This document shows, piece by piece, positions 35,724-45,700 of a DNA stretch of 61,651 bases. The notes beneath the pieces are model-generated. The model did no database searches. It was not told the origin of the DNA and worked only from the letters and a program-made list of their open reading frames with translations. The stretch covers positions 1 through 61,651 of the forward strand of contig JAJBUU010000023.1 in assembly GCA_020860205.1 (NCBI GenBank), given 5' to 3'. A program made the position numbers and the translations under genes. Source of the DNA: Oscillospiraceae bacterium. GTDB lineage: Bacteria; Bacillota; Clostridia; Oscillospirales; Oscillospiraceae. Positions within the stretch are counted from its first letter, which is position 1, and every line of letters begins with the position of its first letter.

Positions 35724-36377
35724 ATGGGCGTATTTTCTACCATGCTGGATCTGCTGTTCCCCCCGCGCTGCGTGTTCTGTCGGAGCTTTGTCAAAAGCCA
35801 CGCCGCGCCGTTCTGTGAAAAATGTCGTACCTCGCTGCCTTATACCAGCGGCGGCGGCGCGCAGAAAGGAGATTTTTTCTCCGTCTGCGTCTCTCCGCTG
35901 TATTATGAGGGCGATGTACGGGAATCCATGCTGCGCTACAAGTTCAAGGGCGCAACAGGCTATGCCAAAGTCTATGGCGGACTGCTGGCGGACTGTATCC
36001 GGGAAAACCTTGCCGGACGCTATGACCTGATTTCGTGGGTACCGCTCAGCCGCGGCCGCCTGAAGGAACGGGGCTACGACCAGTCCATGCTTTTGGCAAT
36101 GGCTGCGGCGCTGGAGCTGGAGGACGTGGCGGTCAGTGCGCTGGAAAAGACGGTGGAAGCGACCAGGCAGTCTATGGCCGGTTCTGCGGAGAAGCGGCGC
36201 GCCAACATCTCCGGCGCCTATCATGCGGTGGACACGGAGCTGATCGCGGACAAACGCATTTTGCTGATCGACGACATCGTGACCACCGGGGCGACGCTCT
36301 CGGAATGCGCCCGCACGCTGCGCGCCGCCGGCGCGCGGGAGGTCGTCTGCGCTGCGGTTTGCCGCGCGCGGGACTGA
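35724..36377 (+). CDS. comFC: ComFC-type phosphoribosyltransferase-like protein
   Basis: This 217-aa protein has an N-terminal zinc ribbon (CVFCRSF..., CEKCRTSLP; about residues 16-39) and a PRTase fold with the PRPP motif ILLIDDIVTTGATLSECA and WVPLSRGRLKERGYDQS. ComFC works with the ComFA helicase in DNA uptake for natural transformation. The ATG at 35724 has GGAGGTG upstream; the nearer family start MGVFSTMLDLLFPPRC supports it. comFA is not adjacent; mreB follows after 105 bases. Confidence 0.92.
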   Translation: MGVFSTMLDLLFPPRCVFCRSFVKSHAAPFCEKCRTSLPYTSGGGAQKGDFFSVCVSPLYYEGDVRESMLRYKFKGATGYAKVYGGLLADCIRENLAGRYDLISWVPLSRGRLKERGYDQSMLLAMAAALELEDVAVSALEKTVEATRQSMAGSAEKRRANISGAYHAVDTELIADKRILLIDDIVTTGATLSECARTLRAAGAREVVCAAVCRARD

Positions 36378-36482
36378 CGTGCGGCGGGAGTCCCATTTTG
36401 CACCGTATAAAAATGGGAAAATCCGGAAATGATTCTATGGCAGGCAGCGGACGGGATACGGCTGCTTTGAGAGGAAACAGGT

Positions 36483-37511
36483 ATGCTCTTTTTTGAACGG
36501 GATATTGCAATCGATCTTGGTACCACCACAACGCTGCTCTATGTGCGCGGCAAGGGCATCGCCGTGCGGGAGCCGACGGTGGTCGCGGTGAACAAAATCA
36601 CCGGAAAGCTGCTGAAGGTGGGGGAGGAAGCGCAGAAGATGCTGGGACGCACCCCGGCGGACATCGTGGCGATCCACCCCATCGCAAACGGCGTGATTTC
36701 GGACTACGACATGACGACGCGGATGCTGCAGGAGCTGATTTCCCGCGTCACCAGCTTCAGCTTTTTCAAGCCGCGCGTGATCGTCTGCGTACCAAGCAGC
36801 ATCACGGGCGTGGAGGAGCGCGCAATCGTGGATGCGGTGATCGAGGCCGGCGCGCGGCGGGTCTATTTGCTGGAAAAGGCGGTGTGTACCTCCACCGGCG
36901 CGGGGATCGACATCTCCAAGCCGGAGGGGCACATGGTCGTGGACATCGGCGGCGGCACCACGGAGATCGCAGTCGTTTCTCTGGGCGGCGTTGCGGAGTG
37001 CGAGTCCATCAAGACCGCGGGGGATGAGTTTGACGAAGCCATCGTCCGCTTTGTCCGCCGCAAGCACAATGTTTTGATTGGCAAGCGCACGGCGGAGGAG
37101 CTGAAGCTCACCATCGGCTGTACCTATCCGCGTGCCGATGTTGCGGCGGCGGAGGTCAAGGGACGCTGCCTGTTGACCGGGCTGCCCAAGGCCGTGACGG
37201 TCAACTCCAACGACATGATAGAAGCGCTGGAGGAGCCGGTGGAAAAGCTGCTGGAGGCGATCCATATGGTGCTGGAGCGCACCCCGCCGGAGCTGGTCGC
37301 GGACATCTCCGCAAACGGCATCGTCATGTCCGGCGGCGGCAGTCTGCTCTGGGGGCTGGACAAGCTCGTCACCAGCCGCACCGGCATTGACACGGCTGTT
37401 GTGGACGATACGCTCTCCTGCGCCGCTTATGGCGCGGGCAAGCTGCTGCGTGAGCTGGGCAATATGCAGGACGGAATGCAGAACTTCGCGCGGCGGCGGC
37501 AGATGAAATGA
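36483..37511 (+). CDS. mreB: MreB-family rod shape-determining actin homologue
   Basis: This 342-aa bacterial actin shows phosphate 1 IAIDLGTTTTLLYVRGKG, phosphate 2 MVVDIGGGTTEIAVVSL, connect and adenosine motifs (NGIVMSGGGSLLWGLDKL) and VCVPSSITGVEERA. It polymerises under the membrane and guides elongation synthases such as RodA. It could equally be an Mbl or MreBH paralogue; no mreC or mreD follows, which is unusual for the main mreB. GAGAGGAAA precedes the ATG. Confidence 0.93.
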   Translation: MLFFERDIAIDLGTTTTLLYVRGKGIAVREPTVVAVNKITGKLLKVGEEAQKMLGRTPADIVAIHPIANGVISDYDMTTRMLQELISRVTSFSFFKPRVIVCVPSSITGVEERAIVDAVIEAGARRVYLLEKAVCTSTGAGIDISKPEGHMVVDIGGGTTEIAVVSLGGVAECESIKTAGDEFDEAIVRFVRRKHNVLIGKRTAEELKLTIGCTYPRADVAAAEVKGRCLLTGLPKAVTVNSNDMIEALEEPVEKLLEAIHMVLERTPPELVADISANGIVMSGGGSLLWGLDKLVTSRTGIDTAVVDDTLSCAAYGAGKLLRELGNMQDGMQNFARRRQMK

Positions 37512-37571
37512 CAGACGTGCGGCGCGGGAACGGCGTATCCGCGCGGCGGGAAAGGAAGGAGACGCTGGAAA

Positions 37572-38408
37572 ATGCTCGGTGCGATCATTGGCGACATCGC
37601 AGGCTCGGTCTACGAATGGCACAATATTCGGACAAAGGACTTCCCGTTTTTCCGGGACGACTGCTTTTTTACGGATGATACCGTGATGACCTGCGCGGTG
37701 GCGGACGCAGTGATGAACGGCGGAACGCGGGAGCAGTTCATTGATTCGATGAAGCAATACGGGCGGATGTACCCGGACGCCGGGTACGGCGGCAGGTTTG
37801 GGACATGGATTTTTTCGGATGACCGCGCGCCGTACCACAGCTTCGGAAATGGCTCCGCCATGCGGGTATCGCCCTGCGCATGGGTGATGGACTGCGAATT
37901 TTTCAACCGGACGGGGGAATGGCCGCCGAACAGCCGGGAGCTGGCGGAGCGCGCGACGGCGGTCACGCACGACCACCCGGAGGGAATCAAGGGCGCGCTG
38001 GCCACGGTGGACGCGATTTTCCTCTGCCGCTGTAGCACGCACGGCACATCCGCTGACGGCGATATGGCGGCGTGCAAACGGCGCATCAAAGAACATATTG
38101 AGCGGACGTATGGCTACGACCTCTCCAGGACGCTGGATGAAATCCGTCCCGGCTACCGGTTCAATGAAACCTGTCAGGAAACCGTGCCGCAGGCCATCGT
38201 CGCCTTTTTGGAAAGCACAGACTTTGAGGATGCAATCCGCAATGCGATTTCGCTCGGCGGGGACAGCGATACGCTCGCGGCCATAACCGGAAGCATCGCG
38301 GAAGCCGCGTATGGAATCCCGGACCGTATGCGGGAACAAGCGCTCGTCTGCCTTGATGAGCCGCTGCGCTCGGTTCTCCGAAGATGGGAGCATTTCCTCA
38401 CCTGTTAA
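37572..38408 (+). CDS. ADP-ribosylglycohydrolase-family protein
   Basis: This 278-aa protein of the DraG/ARH family has the N-terminal GAIIGDIAGSVYEWHNI, TDDTVMTCAVADA (metal-binding Thr-Asp-Asp), GNGSAMRVSP, THDHPEGIKGALATVDAIF and the C-terminal GGDSDTLAAITGSIAEA (second metal site). All residues expected for a binuclear metal centre appear present, so it is probably active in removing ADP-ribose from protein, nucleic acid or a small molecule. No ADP-ribosyltransferase gene is nearby, so it does not look like part of a toxin pair. GGAAGGAG lies upstream. Confidence 0.93.
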   Translation: MLGAIIGDIAGSVYEWHNIRTKDFPFFRDDCFFTDDTVMTCAVADAVMNGGTREQFIDSMKQYGRMYPDAGYGGRFGTWIFSDDRAPYHSFGNGSAMRVSPCAWVMDCEFFNRTGEWPPNSRELAERATAVTHDHPEGIKGALATVDAIFLCRCSTHGTSADGDMAACKRRIKEHIERTYGYDLSRTLDEIRPGYRFNETCQETVPQAIVAFLESTDFEDAIRNAISLGGDSDTLAAITGSIAEAAYGIPDRMREQALVCLDEPLRSVLRRWEHFLTC

Positions 38409-38420
38409 GACTGTTAAGAC

Positions 38421-38470
38421 GATCCTCCGTTGGAAAGGCGGCTTTCCGGCGGAGGGTCGCTTTGCTTTGA
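38421..38470 (+). terminator. Terminator after the ADP-ribosylglycohydrolase gene
   Basis: A nested hairpin (CCTCCG/CGGAGG enclosing GGAAAG/CTTTCC) is followed by TTTGCTTTGATTT. It lies 13 bases after the stop. Confidence 0.75.
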
Positions 38471-38619
38471 TTTGGAAGCATGAAAAGACCGGCGGTGCGC
38501 GCAGAATAAAAGGAAGGTCATCGCCGTTCTTTTTTTCCAAAATGGACACAAAAACGGGGCGCGGCTGCGCTTCCAGAGAATGGCGTCGAAAAAAGCGCCC
38601 TGCGGAGCGGCGAAAAGCC

Positions 38620-38648
38620 TTGACTTTTAAGAAAAATCAGATTAGAAT
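38620..38648 (+). promoter_or_regulatory. Promoter of the molybdopterin oxidoreductase operon
   Basis: TTGACT (38620-38625) and TAGAAT (38643-38648) have 17-base spacing. The start of transcription should be near 38655, leaving a leader of about 150 bases. Confidence 0.75.
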
Positions 38649-38654
38649 AAACAA

Positions 38655-38807
38655 GCAGAATTGCAGGAATCTGTTTTTTCAAAGTGATAACAGAAGAAGC
38701 CAGAAGTTTGGAGTACGCTGCCACGGCTCGTCCTATTTTCCGTGGGTGGGGTGCTCTATGTCTGCGTGGGAAAACAAACATTTTTCAGAGAGGGGAGATC
38801 ATATTCA
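38655..38807 (+). promoter_or_regulatory. Untranslated leader of the molybdoenzyme operon, possibly structured
   Basis: The leader contains a stem CCACGG (38719-38724) / CCGTGG (38741-38746) followed by GTGGGGTGCTC and the ribosome site AGAGGGGAG. I cannot match it to a known Moco, tungsten or other riboswitch consensus. It may be a plain leader. Confidence 0.35.
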
Positions 38808-39134
38808 ATGAAAAAATACGGTATGCTCGTCGATGTGTACTACTGTACCGGTTGCCACTCCTGCGAGGTAGCCTGCGAACAGGAAAACGGGCTCGGCGTG
38901 GGGCAGTTCGGCATCAAGGTGACGGAACAGATCCTGGATGAAAAATCGCACCTGATGATCGATTATGTTCCTTATGTAACGGACCTTTGCAACGGCTGTA
39001 TGTCCCGTGTGCTGGATGGCCGCAGACCGTCCTGCTGCAAGCACTGCCTTGCACAATGTCTCAGCTTTGGCCCCATTGACGAAATCGTAGAGGAAGCGAA
39101 GAAGGCAAAGAAGCCGATCGTGTATCTGCGCTGA
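38808..39134 (+). CDS. Small iron-sulfur subunit of a molybdopterin oxidoreductase
   Basis: This 108-aa ferredoxin-like protein starts MKKYGMLVDVYYCTGCHSCE. Cysteines are at 13, 16, 19 and 23 (C-x2-C-x2-C-x3-C) and at 61, 64, 76, 77, 80 and 84, enough for two [4Fe-4S] clusters arranged as in DmsB/HybA-type electron-transfer subunits, but much shorter than those. There is no signal peptide or membrane helix. It precedes the catalytic subunit by 64 bases under one promoter, so it should pass electrons to or from that enzyme in the cytoplasm. The ATG at 38808 has AGAGGGGAG upstream. Confidence 0.85.
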   Translation: MKKYGMLVDVYYCTGCHSCEVACEQENGLGVGQFGIKVTEQILDEKSHLMIDYVPYVTDLCNGCMSRVLDGRRPSCCKHCLAQCLSFGPIDEIVEEAKKAKKPIVYLR

Positions 39135-39198
39135 GCGCGGGCGGCTTGGGCAAGGGGACAAGCGTCCCAACGGAATTCATTGAAACGAGGAGGAAAAA

Positions 39199-41739
39199 AT
39201 GGCTTTAGATAAGGATGTAAAAGTTGTAAAGACCGGCGCATGGTCCGGCGGTCCCGGATGTCACGGCGGCTGCGGCGTGGAGCTTTTTATCAAGGACGGC
39301 AAGCTGGTCAAGGTGGAAGGCGATGAGCAGCATCCCTTCCTGCAGGGACGTCTGTGTCCGCGCGCGCTTGCGCTGACGCAGTACGCCTATCACCCCAACC
39401 GTCTGCAATATCCGCTGCGGCGCGTTGGCGCGCGCGGCGAGAACAAGTGGGCGCGCATCACATGGGAAGAAGCGCTTGACGAAATCGAGTATAAGTTTGA
39501 CAAAATCCGCAAGGAGGACGGCGCGGAGTCCATGGTGTTCGGACAGGGAACCGGACGCGACGCGGGCGGCTCGCTGATTTTCCTTGCTTACGCTTACGGC
39601 AGCCCGAACTGGACGCTGTTCGGACTGAGCGGCATCGCCTGCTTTACCCCGCGCCTTGCCGCAATGAACATGGTCGCGGGCGATATCCAGTTTGAGGACG
39701 CGGCGCAGTGCTTCCCCGACCGTTACAACGACCCGGACTTCAAGGTGCCGGAGCTGATGATCATCTGGGGACGCGGCACCCGCGGCAGCCAGTGCGCCGA
39801 CCACTACTATTCCAGCCACTTCGTCATCGACCTGATGAAGCGCGGCACCAAGTTCATCGTCGTGGACCCGCGCCAGACGTGGATGTCCACCCGCGCGGAA
39901 AAATGGCTCCAGATCCGTCCCGGTACGGACTGCGCGCTGGCAATGGGTATGCTGAACGTCATCATCAACGAGGAGCTTTACGACAAGGAATTTGTCGAAA
40001 AGTGGACTTACGGCTTTGACGAGCTGAAAAAGCGCGTGCAGGAGTATCCGCCGGAGAAGGTCGCGGAAATCACATGGGCAAAGGCGGAGGACATCGTTGC
40101 CGCCGCGCGGATGTACGCAAAGGCAAAGCCGGCCTCCATCCGCTGGGGTCAGCCGCTGGACAGCAACGCCAACTCCATCGGCACCATTCAGGCGCTGAAC
40201 TGCCTCTGGGCCATCACCGGCAATCTGGACGTTCCCGGCGGCGAAATCATCGCCCGCCCGCCCTACAAGGTCACGATTTATCCCTATTCCACATGGGAAA
40301 CCGTCCAGCTCTACGGTCAGGAATTTGTCGATATGATGAACCAGAAGCGCATCGGCTGCGACAAATATCCGCTGGTCAAGAACTTCCGTTCGTGGGCAAT
40401 CTCGGACGATGTGCTGGAGCAGATGGAAACGCAGAAGCCGTATCCGATCCGCGGACTTTACCTTTACACAAACAACTTTATGGCCTGCACCGCACAGGAC
40501 CCGCGCCGCTATTACGAAGCAGTGAAAAAGCTGGACTTCAACGTTGTGGCGGACTGCTTTATGACCCCGACCTGCCAGGCAATCGCCGACCTCGTCATCC
40601 CCGGCACCACCTTTGCGGAGAAGGACTCCGTATTTACCACCGGCGTCCCGCTGAACGCCATCCACAAGGAGATCCAGGTCGCGGAGTGCCGCAGCCATTG
40701 GGAGGTCGCGTTCGAGCTGGCAAAGCGCCTGAACCCGCAGGCCGTGCCCTGGCCGACGCTGAAAGACCTGTTCGACGCGCGTATCGCCGTCAGCGGCAAG
40801 ACCTTTGACGAGCTTTGCGAGAACACATGGGATTTGGCGCCGAAGGATCACGAGTCCGGCTGCAGCGGCTATTACCGCTATGAGAAGGGTCTGCTCCGCA
40901 ATGACAAGCAGCCCGGATTCAACACGCCCACCGGCAAGGTGGAGCTGTATTCCACGCTGCTGGAGAAATATGGCGCGGACCCGCTGCCGCACCACGAGGA
41001 GCCGATGGAAAGTCCGCTCAGCACGCCGGAGGTTTATGAGGAATATCCGCTCATCCTGATCACCGGCCGCCGCATGGCCACCATGTTCCACAGCGAGCAC
41101 CGTCAGATCCCGTGGCTGCGCCAGTTTGAGGAGGAGCCGATTGTGGAGCTGAACCCCAAAACGGCGGAAAAGTACGGCCTGACAGACGGCGAATGGGTCT
41201 GGATCGAGGGCGTGCGCGGCAAGTGCAAGCGCAAGCTGCGCTGCACGCCGGTCATCCATGAGAAGATCGCGATGGCGCCCCATGCATGGTGGCTGCCGGA
41301 AACGGACGGCGCCGCCCCGAACCTCTACGGCGTTTGGGACATCAACGTCAACCAGCTCATCCCGACCGGACATAACCACCCGCTCACCGGCTACGGCGGA
41401 GCGCCGACCAAGACCATGCTCTGCAAAATCTATCCGCTGGGCAGCAACGATGCGATCCCGACGGAACACACGCAGGTCAACCGGCTTGACTTCTCTGACC
41501 TCTATAACGTCGTCAGCCCGGAGGACATGGCCGCGCCGGGTTATTGCGGCGATAAGCCGACCGAGTTCGCAACCGAGTCCAGCTGGAACATCCCGCAGAA
41601 CACCCCGGTTTACAGCTTCCGCCAGCCGCAGGACAACATGGAAGTGAAGCACGCCGAGCTTTCGGAGATTTATGAACACATCCACGAGTTCAAGGCGGAG
41701 TTTGAAAATCAGGAATTCCCCGCGCCCCCGGAGAAGTGA
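39199..41739 (+). CDS. Molybdopterin-dependent oxidoreductase, DMSO reductase family catalytic subunit
   Basis: This 846-aa protein has the four-domain DMSO-reductase fold. Family segments are GRLCPRALALTQYAYHPNRL, ITWEEALDEI, GRGTRGSQCADH, VVDPRQTWMSTRAEKWLQIRPGTDCAL, NCLWAITGNLDVPGGEI and a C-terminal molybdopterin-binding part (ILITGRRMATMFHSEHRQIPWLR, GYGGAPTKTML). C148 in LSGIACFTPR is placed to be the molybdenum/tungsten ligand. The N-terminal Fe-S motif is incomplete: C21, C25 and C53 remain, but G18 stands where the first cysteine is expected. No Tat signal is present, so it is cytoplasmic. The two-gene layout without a membrane anchor recalls acetylene hydratase, catechol dehydroxylase or transhydroxylase relatives more than respiratory DMSO reductases. 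The substrate is unknown. Confidence 0.9.
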   Translation: MALDKDVKVVKTGAWSGGPGCHGGCGVELFIKDGKLVKVEGDEQHPFLQGRLCPRALALTQYAYHPNRLQYPLRRVGARGENKWARITWEEALDEIEYKFDKIRKEDGAESMVFGQGTGRDAGGSLIFLAYAYGSPNWTLFGLSGIACFTPRLAAMNMVAGDIQFEDAAQCFPDRYNDPDFKVPELMIIWGRGTRGSQCADHYYSSHFVIDLMKRGTKFIVVDPRQTWMSTRAEKWLQIRPGTDCALAMGMLNVIINEELYDKEFVEKWTYGFDELKKRVQEYPPEKVAEITWAKAEDIVAAARMYAKAKPASIRWGQPLDSNANSIGTIQALNCLWAITGNLDVPGGEIIARPPYKVTIYPYSTWETVQLYGQEFVDMMNQKRIGCDKYPLVKNFRSWAISDDVLEQMETQKPYPIRGLYLYTNNFMACTAQDPRRYYEAVKKLDFNVVADCFMTPTCQAIADLVIPGTTFAEKDSVFTTGVPLNAIHKEIQVAECRSHWEVAFELAKRLNPQAVPWPTLKDLFDARIAVSGKTFDELCENTWDLAPKDHESGCSGYYRYEKGLLRNDKQPGFNTPTGKVELYSTLLEKYGADPLPHHEEPMESPLSTPEVYEEYPLILITGRRMATMFHSEHRQIPWLRQFEEEPIVELNPKTAEKYGLTDGEWVWIEGVRGKCKRKLRCTPVIHEKIAMAPHAWWLPETDGAAPNLYGVWDINVNQLIPTGHNHPLTGYGGAPTKTMLCKIYPLGSNDAIPTEHTQVNRLDFSDLYNVVSPEDMAAPGYCGDKPTEFATESSWNIPQNTPVYSFRQPQDNMEVKHAELSEIYEHIHEFKAEFENQEFPAPPEK

Positions 41740-41762
41740 TTTCAACCGCTCTTTTCGGGGCA

Positions 41763-41962
41763 ATACCGCGCGATCCGGCAGGAAACGTGTAGCGCGGTCT
41801 AAAGGCGCTGCTATATTAAACGCGCCTGACGGCGATTTTTCGCCGGAACACGGTTGCAGAAGCGCGAAATACACAGAGAGAGTATTTCTGCGCCGCGCGC
41901 CTTGTTCTGACACACAGCATTTCCTGCCAGCCGCTCTTGCCGATGGATACGGCAGGGCTTTA
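41763..41962. repeat. Intergenic repeat family A, copy 5
   Basis: Fills most of the 289-bp gap after the molybdoenzyme gene. Shared blocks are TTCGCCGGAA, GCGAAATACACA, TATTTCTGCGC, CGCCTTGTTCTG and a right end CTTGCCGATGGATACGGCA. It is more diverged than copies 2-4. Confidence 0.5.
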
Positions 41963-42028
41963 GAATCAATCTGCACCTCCGCGCGGTATCCCGTGCGGAG
42001 GTGCATTTGCATTTCTGTGTTTCTGTAT

Positions 42029-42559
42029 TCAGTGCAGAAGTCTGCCCGCCAGCTCCCGGAGCGCAAGCCGGGCGCTGCGCTTCTGTCTGGCCGCTGCGGC
42101 ACAGCGCGCGGCGCGTTCGTCCCGGAAATCGGCTGCGGCGGCGAGATAGGCGCGCTCCGCCGAAAGCGTCTCCTCCCATGCGCGGCGCAGTCCCGCCGGA
42201 AGTCCATCCGTTGGGGGCGCTTCCCGCGGCGGCGGACAGCTATCGCCTGTCAGCAGAAAATACTCTGTTTGCAGCTGCCTTGCAAGACCCCGGCAGCCCG
42301 CCGCAAGCCGCAGCAGCGTCTCTGCCGCGCGTCCGCCGGTCTGCGCGGCAAGCGCGGTGAACCGCTGCTCCGCCCGATATTCCTGTCCAATCAGCGCCGC
42401 GAGCGTCCTCGCCTCCGATCCGTCCGAAACGCAGCTGCGCGCGTCCTCTGTCATCCGCGCCGCGCCGTTTTCCGCCGCGCGTCCGTTTGCGTCCGGCGCG
42501 GCGCGCCGCCATACCTCCGCGAACCGCGCAAGCGTCCGCCTTGCCTCCTCGTTTGTCAA
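42029..42559 (-). CDS. Ferritin-like domain protein
   Basis: This 176-aa, alpha-helical, Ala/Arg/Glu-rich protein starts at a TTG (42559) that has GGAGGGG seven bases upstream. The central RTLAALIGQEYRAEQRFTALA ... CRGLARQLQTEYFLLTGDS resembles the small rubrerythrin/ferritin-like proteins common in Oscillospiraceae, in which two helix pairs carry Glu and His iron ligands. Here the second ExxH is not evident (RGLARQL), so a di-iron centre may be lost. It lies alone between the molybdoenzyme operon and the divergent phosphatase gene. Confidence 0.6.
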   Translation of the reverse strand: MTNEEARRTLARFAEVWRRAAPDANGRAAENGAARMTEDARSCVSDGSEARTLAALIGQEYRAEQRFTALAAQTGGRAAETLLRLAAGCRGLARQLQTEYFLLTGDSCPPPREAPPTDGLPAGLRRAWEETLSAERAYLAAAADFRDERAARCAAAARQKRSARLALRELAGRLLH

Positions 42560-42787
42560 AGCGCATCCCCTCCATGCTGTATTCTATGCGTGTATCCGTC
42601 CCCCTGACTGCGCTTCCGCTTTTCAAAAATTTTACAAGAGGGCGGTAGTTATTTTTACAGGGACGGACTAAAGTACAGACGTATGGTTTACTGGATATGG
42701 AGGGAGCGAAGGAGAGAAAGTCCTGAAAAATGTGATAAATCACAGCCATACAAAAAACGTGAGTTTAATTTGAAAGGAAATGACCAC

Positions 42788-45700
42788 ATGAAAGCAAAAA
42801 GAGCGCTTGCCTTTTTCCTGTCTGTTCTGCTCTGCTTTTCCTTGCTGCCGACTGCGCTGGCAGACGATGCGGACACACAGCAGGAACCGGACGCGCAAAA
42901 CCTTGTCGTGACGTCAGCCGCCACGGAGGAAACCGGCGGCGAAGCGGGTTCCGACGCCGAGACGCTTGCCACCATCCTGTATACGAACGACGTACATACC
43001 TACATCAACAAGGACATTACGTATTCCGACGTAGCTGCTTACCGCGATACGCTGGAAAATGTCCTGCTGGTGGACGCGGGCGACCATATACAGGGCACGG
43101 CTTACGGCGGCATGGACAACGGCGAAACCATCTTGGAGTTGATGAACGCCGCGGGCTATGACCTTGCCACGCTGGGCAACCATGAGTTTGACTATGGCAT
43201 GGAGGGCGCGCTGAACGCCATTGCATGGGCGGAGTTCCCTTATGTATCCTGCAACTTCTACCATGAGTCAAACGGCGTTGCCGGAGAGCTGGTGCTGGAC
43301 GCTTACAAGGTGTTTGAGGTGAACGGCATCCGGATCGCCCTGATCGGCATCACGACGCCGGAGAGCTTCACCAAGTCCACGCCAAAATATTTCCAGGATG
43401 ACGACGGGAATTACATCTATGGCATTGCAGGCGGCGCGGACGGGACTGCGCTGTATGAATATGTGCAGACCGCCATCGACGCGGCAGCGCAGGAGGCCGA
43501 TTATGTGATCGCGCTGGGACATCTTGGAATCGACCCAAGCTCCGTTCCGTGGACGAGCGAGGAGGTCATTGCGAATACCACGGGTCTGGACGCATTTATC
43601 GATGGTCACTCCCACAGTACGGTTGCAATGGAGACCGTGGCCGACAGGGACGGCAACGAAGTGGTCCTGACGCAGACCGGCTCTTATTTTGCCGCGCTGG
43701 GACAGATGGAGATCCTGTCGGACGGTACGATTACGTCCGAGCTGCTGGACGCGGACGACCTTGCGGACATCGAGCCAGATTCCACGGTTGCGGCCATTGA
43801 GAACGCATGGATCGACGCGGTTGACGCGCAGCTCGGCGAAAAAATCGCGGACAGCGAGATAAACTTTACCATCTATGACGCAGACGGCAACCGCGCCATC
43901 CGCAAGATGGAAACCAATCTGGGCGACTTCAACGCCGACGCTTATTACTGGTATATCAACGAAAAAGAGGGGCTTGACTGCGACCTTGCCATCATGAACG
44001 GCGGCGGCATCCGCGCCAGTGTGGACGCGGGAGACTGGACGTATCTGACCTGCAAGACCGTGAACACATTCGGCAACGTCCTGTGCCTGGTCGAGGTCAG
44101 CGGACAGGACATTCTGGACGCGCTGGAATTTGGCGTGCGCTATATCACGGGCGGGGAATCCGGCGGGTTCCTCCATGTCGCGGGGCTTCGCTATGAGATA
44201 GACACTTCGGTGGAGAGCACCGTGCAGGAGGATGAGCTGGGCGTCTGGGTCGGCGGCCCCACCGGGGAATACCGGGTCAAAAACGTGCAGGTTTACAACC
44301 GGGAAACCGGCGCGTATGAGGCGCTTGACACGGGCAAAACCTACAGAGTGGCAGGTACCAACTATACCCTGCGCAACTGCGGCGACGGCTTTGATATGTT
44401 CGGAGATACCGTCCTTGTGAAGGACTATATCAGCGAGGACTATCTGGCGCTGGCGGATTATGCAATGGCCTTCGCCGATACGGATGGCGACGGTTACGCG
44501 GAGATTTCCACGGAGAACTGTCCGCTTGCCGCGTATGAGGGCTATCTGCTTGATTACGAAACCAGCACCGGCGCCGGACGCATCACGGTTATCGCAGGCG
44601 AGGCGGCGGCCTGGGAGCCGACTGACCTTGTGGTGAACATCGGCGGTACGGAGGACAGCATCAGCGTGGTCTGGTACGATACCTCCGAGAACGCGGGAAC
44701 GCTGACCTTTGGCGGCGTGGAGTATCCCGCGGCGGTGTCCGCGGCGCAGCGCGACGGATACTATGTCAACCGCGCAACGGTGACGGGTCTGACCGCTTCG
44801 ACGGACTATACCTACACCATCACCTCCGGCGACGGGGAGGTTTCCCGGAGCTACAGCTATTCCACGGCGGCCTTTGGCACAGGAGAGACGTTCAGCTTCG
44901 CCGTTGTCGGCGACCCGCAGATCGGCGCGAGCGGCAACGCGGACTCCGATACGGAGGGCTGGAACGCCGCAGTTGAGGCCATCCTCTCCAACGGCACGGC
45001 TTACAGCTTCCTGTTTTCCATGGGCGACCAGGTGAATTCTTATTACAAAGCAGATGAGAGCAACAGCGAAGCGGTGGAATCCGAATATGACGGCTATCTG
45101 CTTCCGACAGGCTTGAGCGGTATTGCAATGGCGACTGTCGTTGGCAACCACGACGCGGGCGGCAACACCACCGCTTACAGCGACCACTTTTTCATGCCGA
45201 ATGTTTCCGCATACGGCAAAGGATTGAATGATAATTACAGCGCCGGTTATCTTGGAGAGGCGACGGCGGTCGTCGATTCCGACGGCGCGGGCGACTATTA
45301 TTTCACCTACAACGGCGTGCTGTTTATGGTGCTGAACTCCAGTAATGAATCTATCGCGGAGCACAAGCAGTTCCTGGAGGAAACGCTGGCGGCGAACCCC
45401 GATGCGACATGGAATGTTGTTGCGTTCCACAAGTCCATCTATTCTGTGGCGAGCCATGTCACGGAGAGCGACATTGAAACGCTGCGCAACGGTCTTTCCC
45501 CAATATTTGCCGAGCTGGGCATCGACCTTGTGCTGCAGGGCCACGACCATGTTTATGCGCGCAGCTATGTGATGGGCGGCGCGACCGGCATGGAGGCGCA
45601 GGACACGGAGTCCGGCGCGCAGACGGACATCTACAACGCGGATGGCGTGGTCTATGTCACGTTCAACTCCGCCTCCGGCAGCAAATTCTATAACATTACG

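Noticed and set aside
37572-38408. Toxin-antitoxin pair centred on the ADP-ribosylglycohydrolase
   Set aside because: No ADP-ribosyltransferase or other toxin-like gene is adjacent; neighbours are mreB and a metabolic operon.
39205-42207. A 1000-codon open frame antisense to the molybdoenzyme gene
   Set aside because: It mirrors the codon pattern of the sense gene, has no ribosome site or protein-like domains, and is rich in Arg/His/Ala as expected for a GC-rich antisense shadow.
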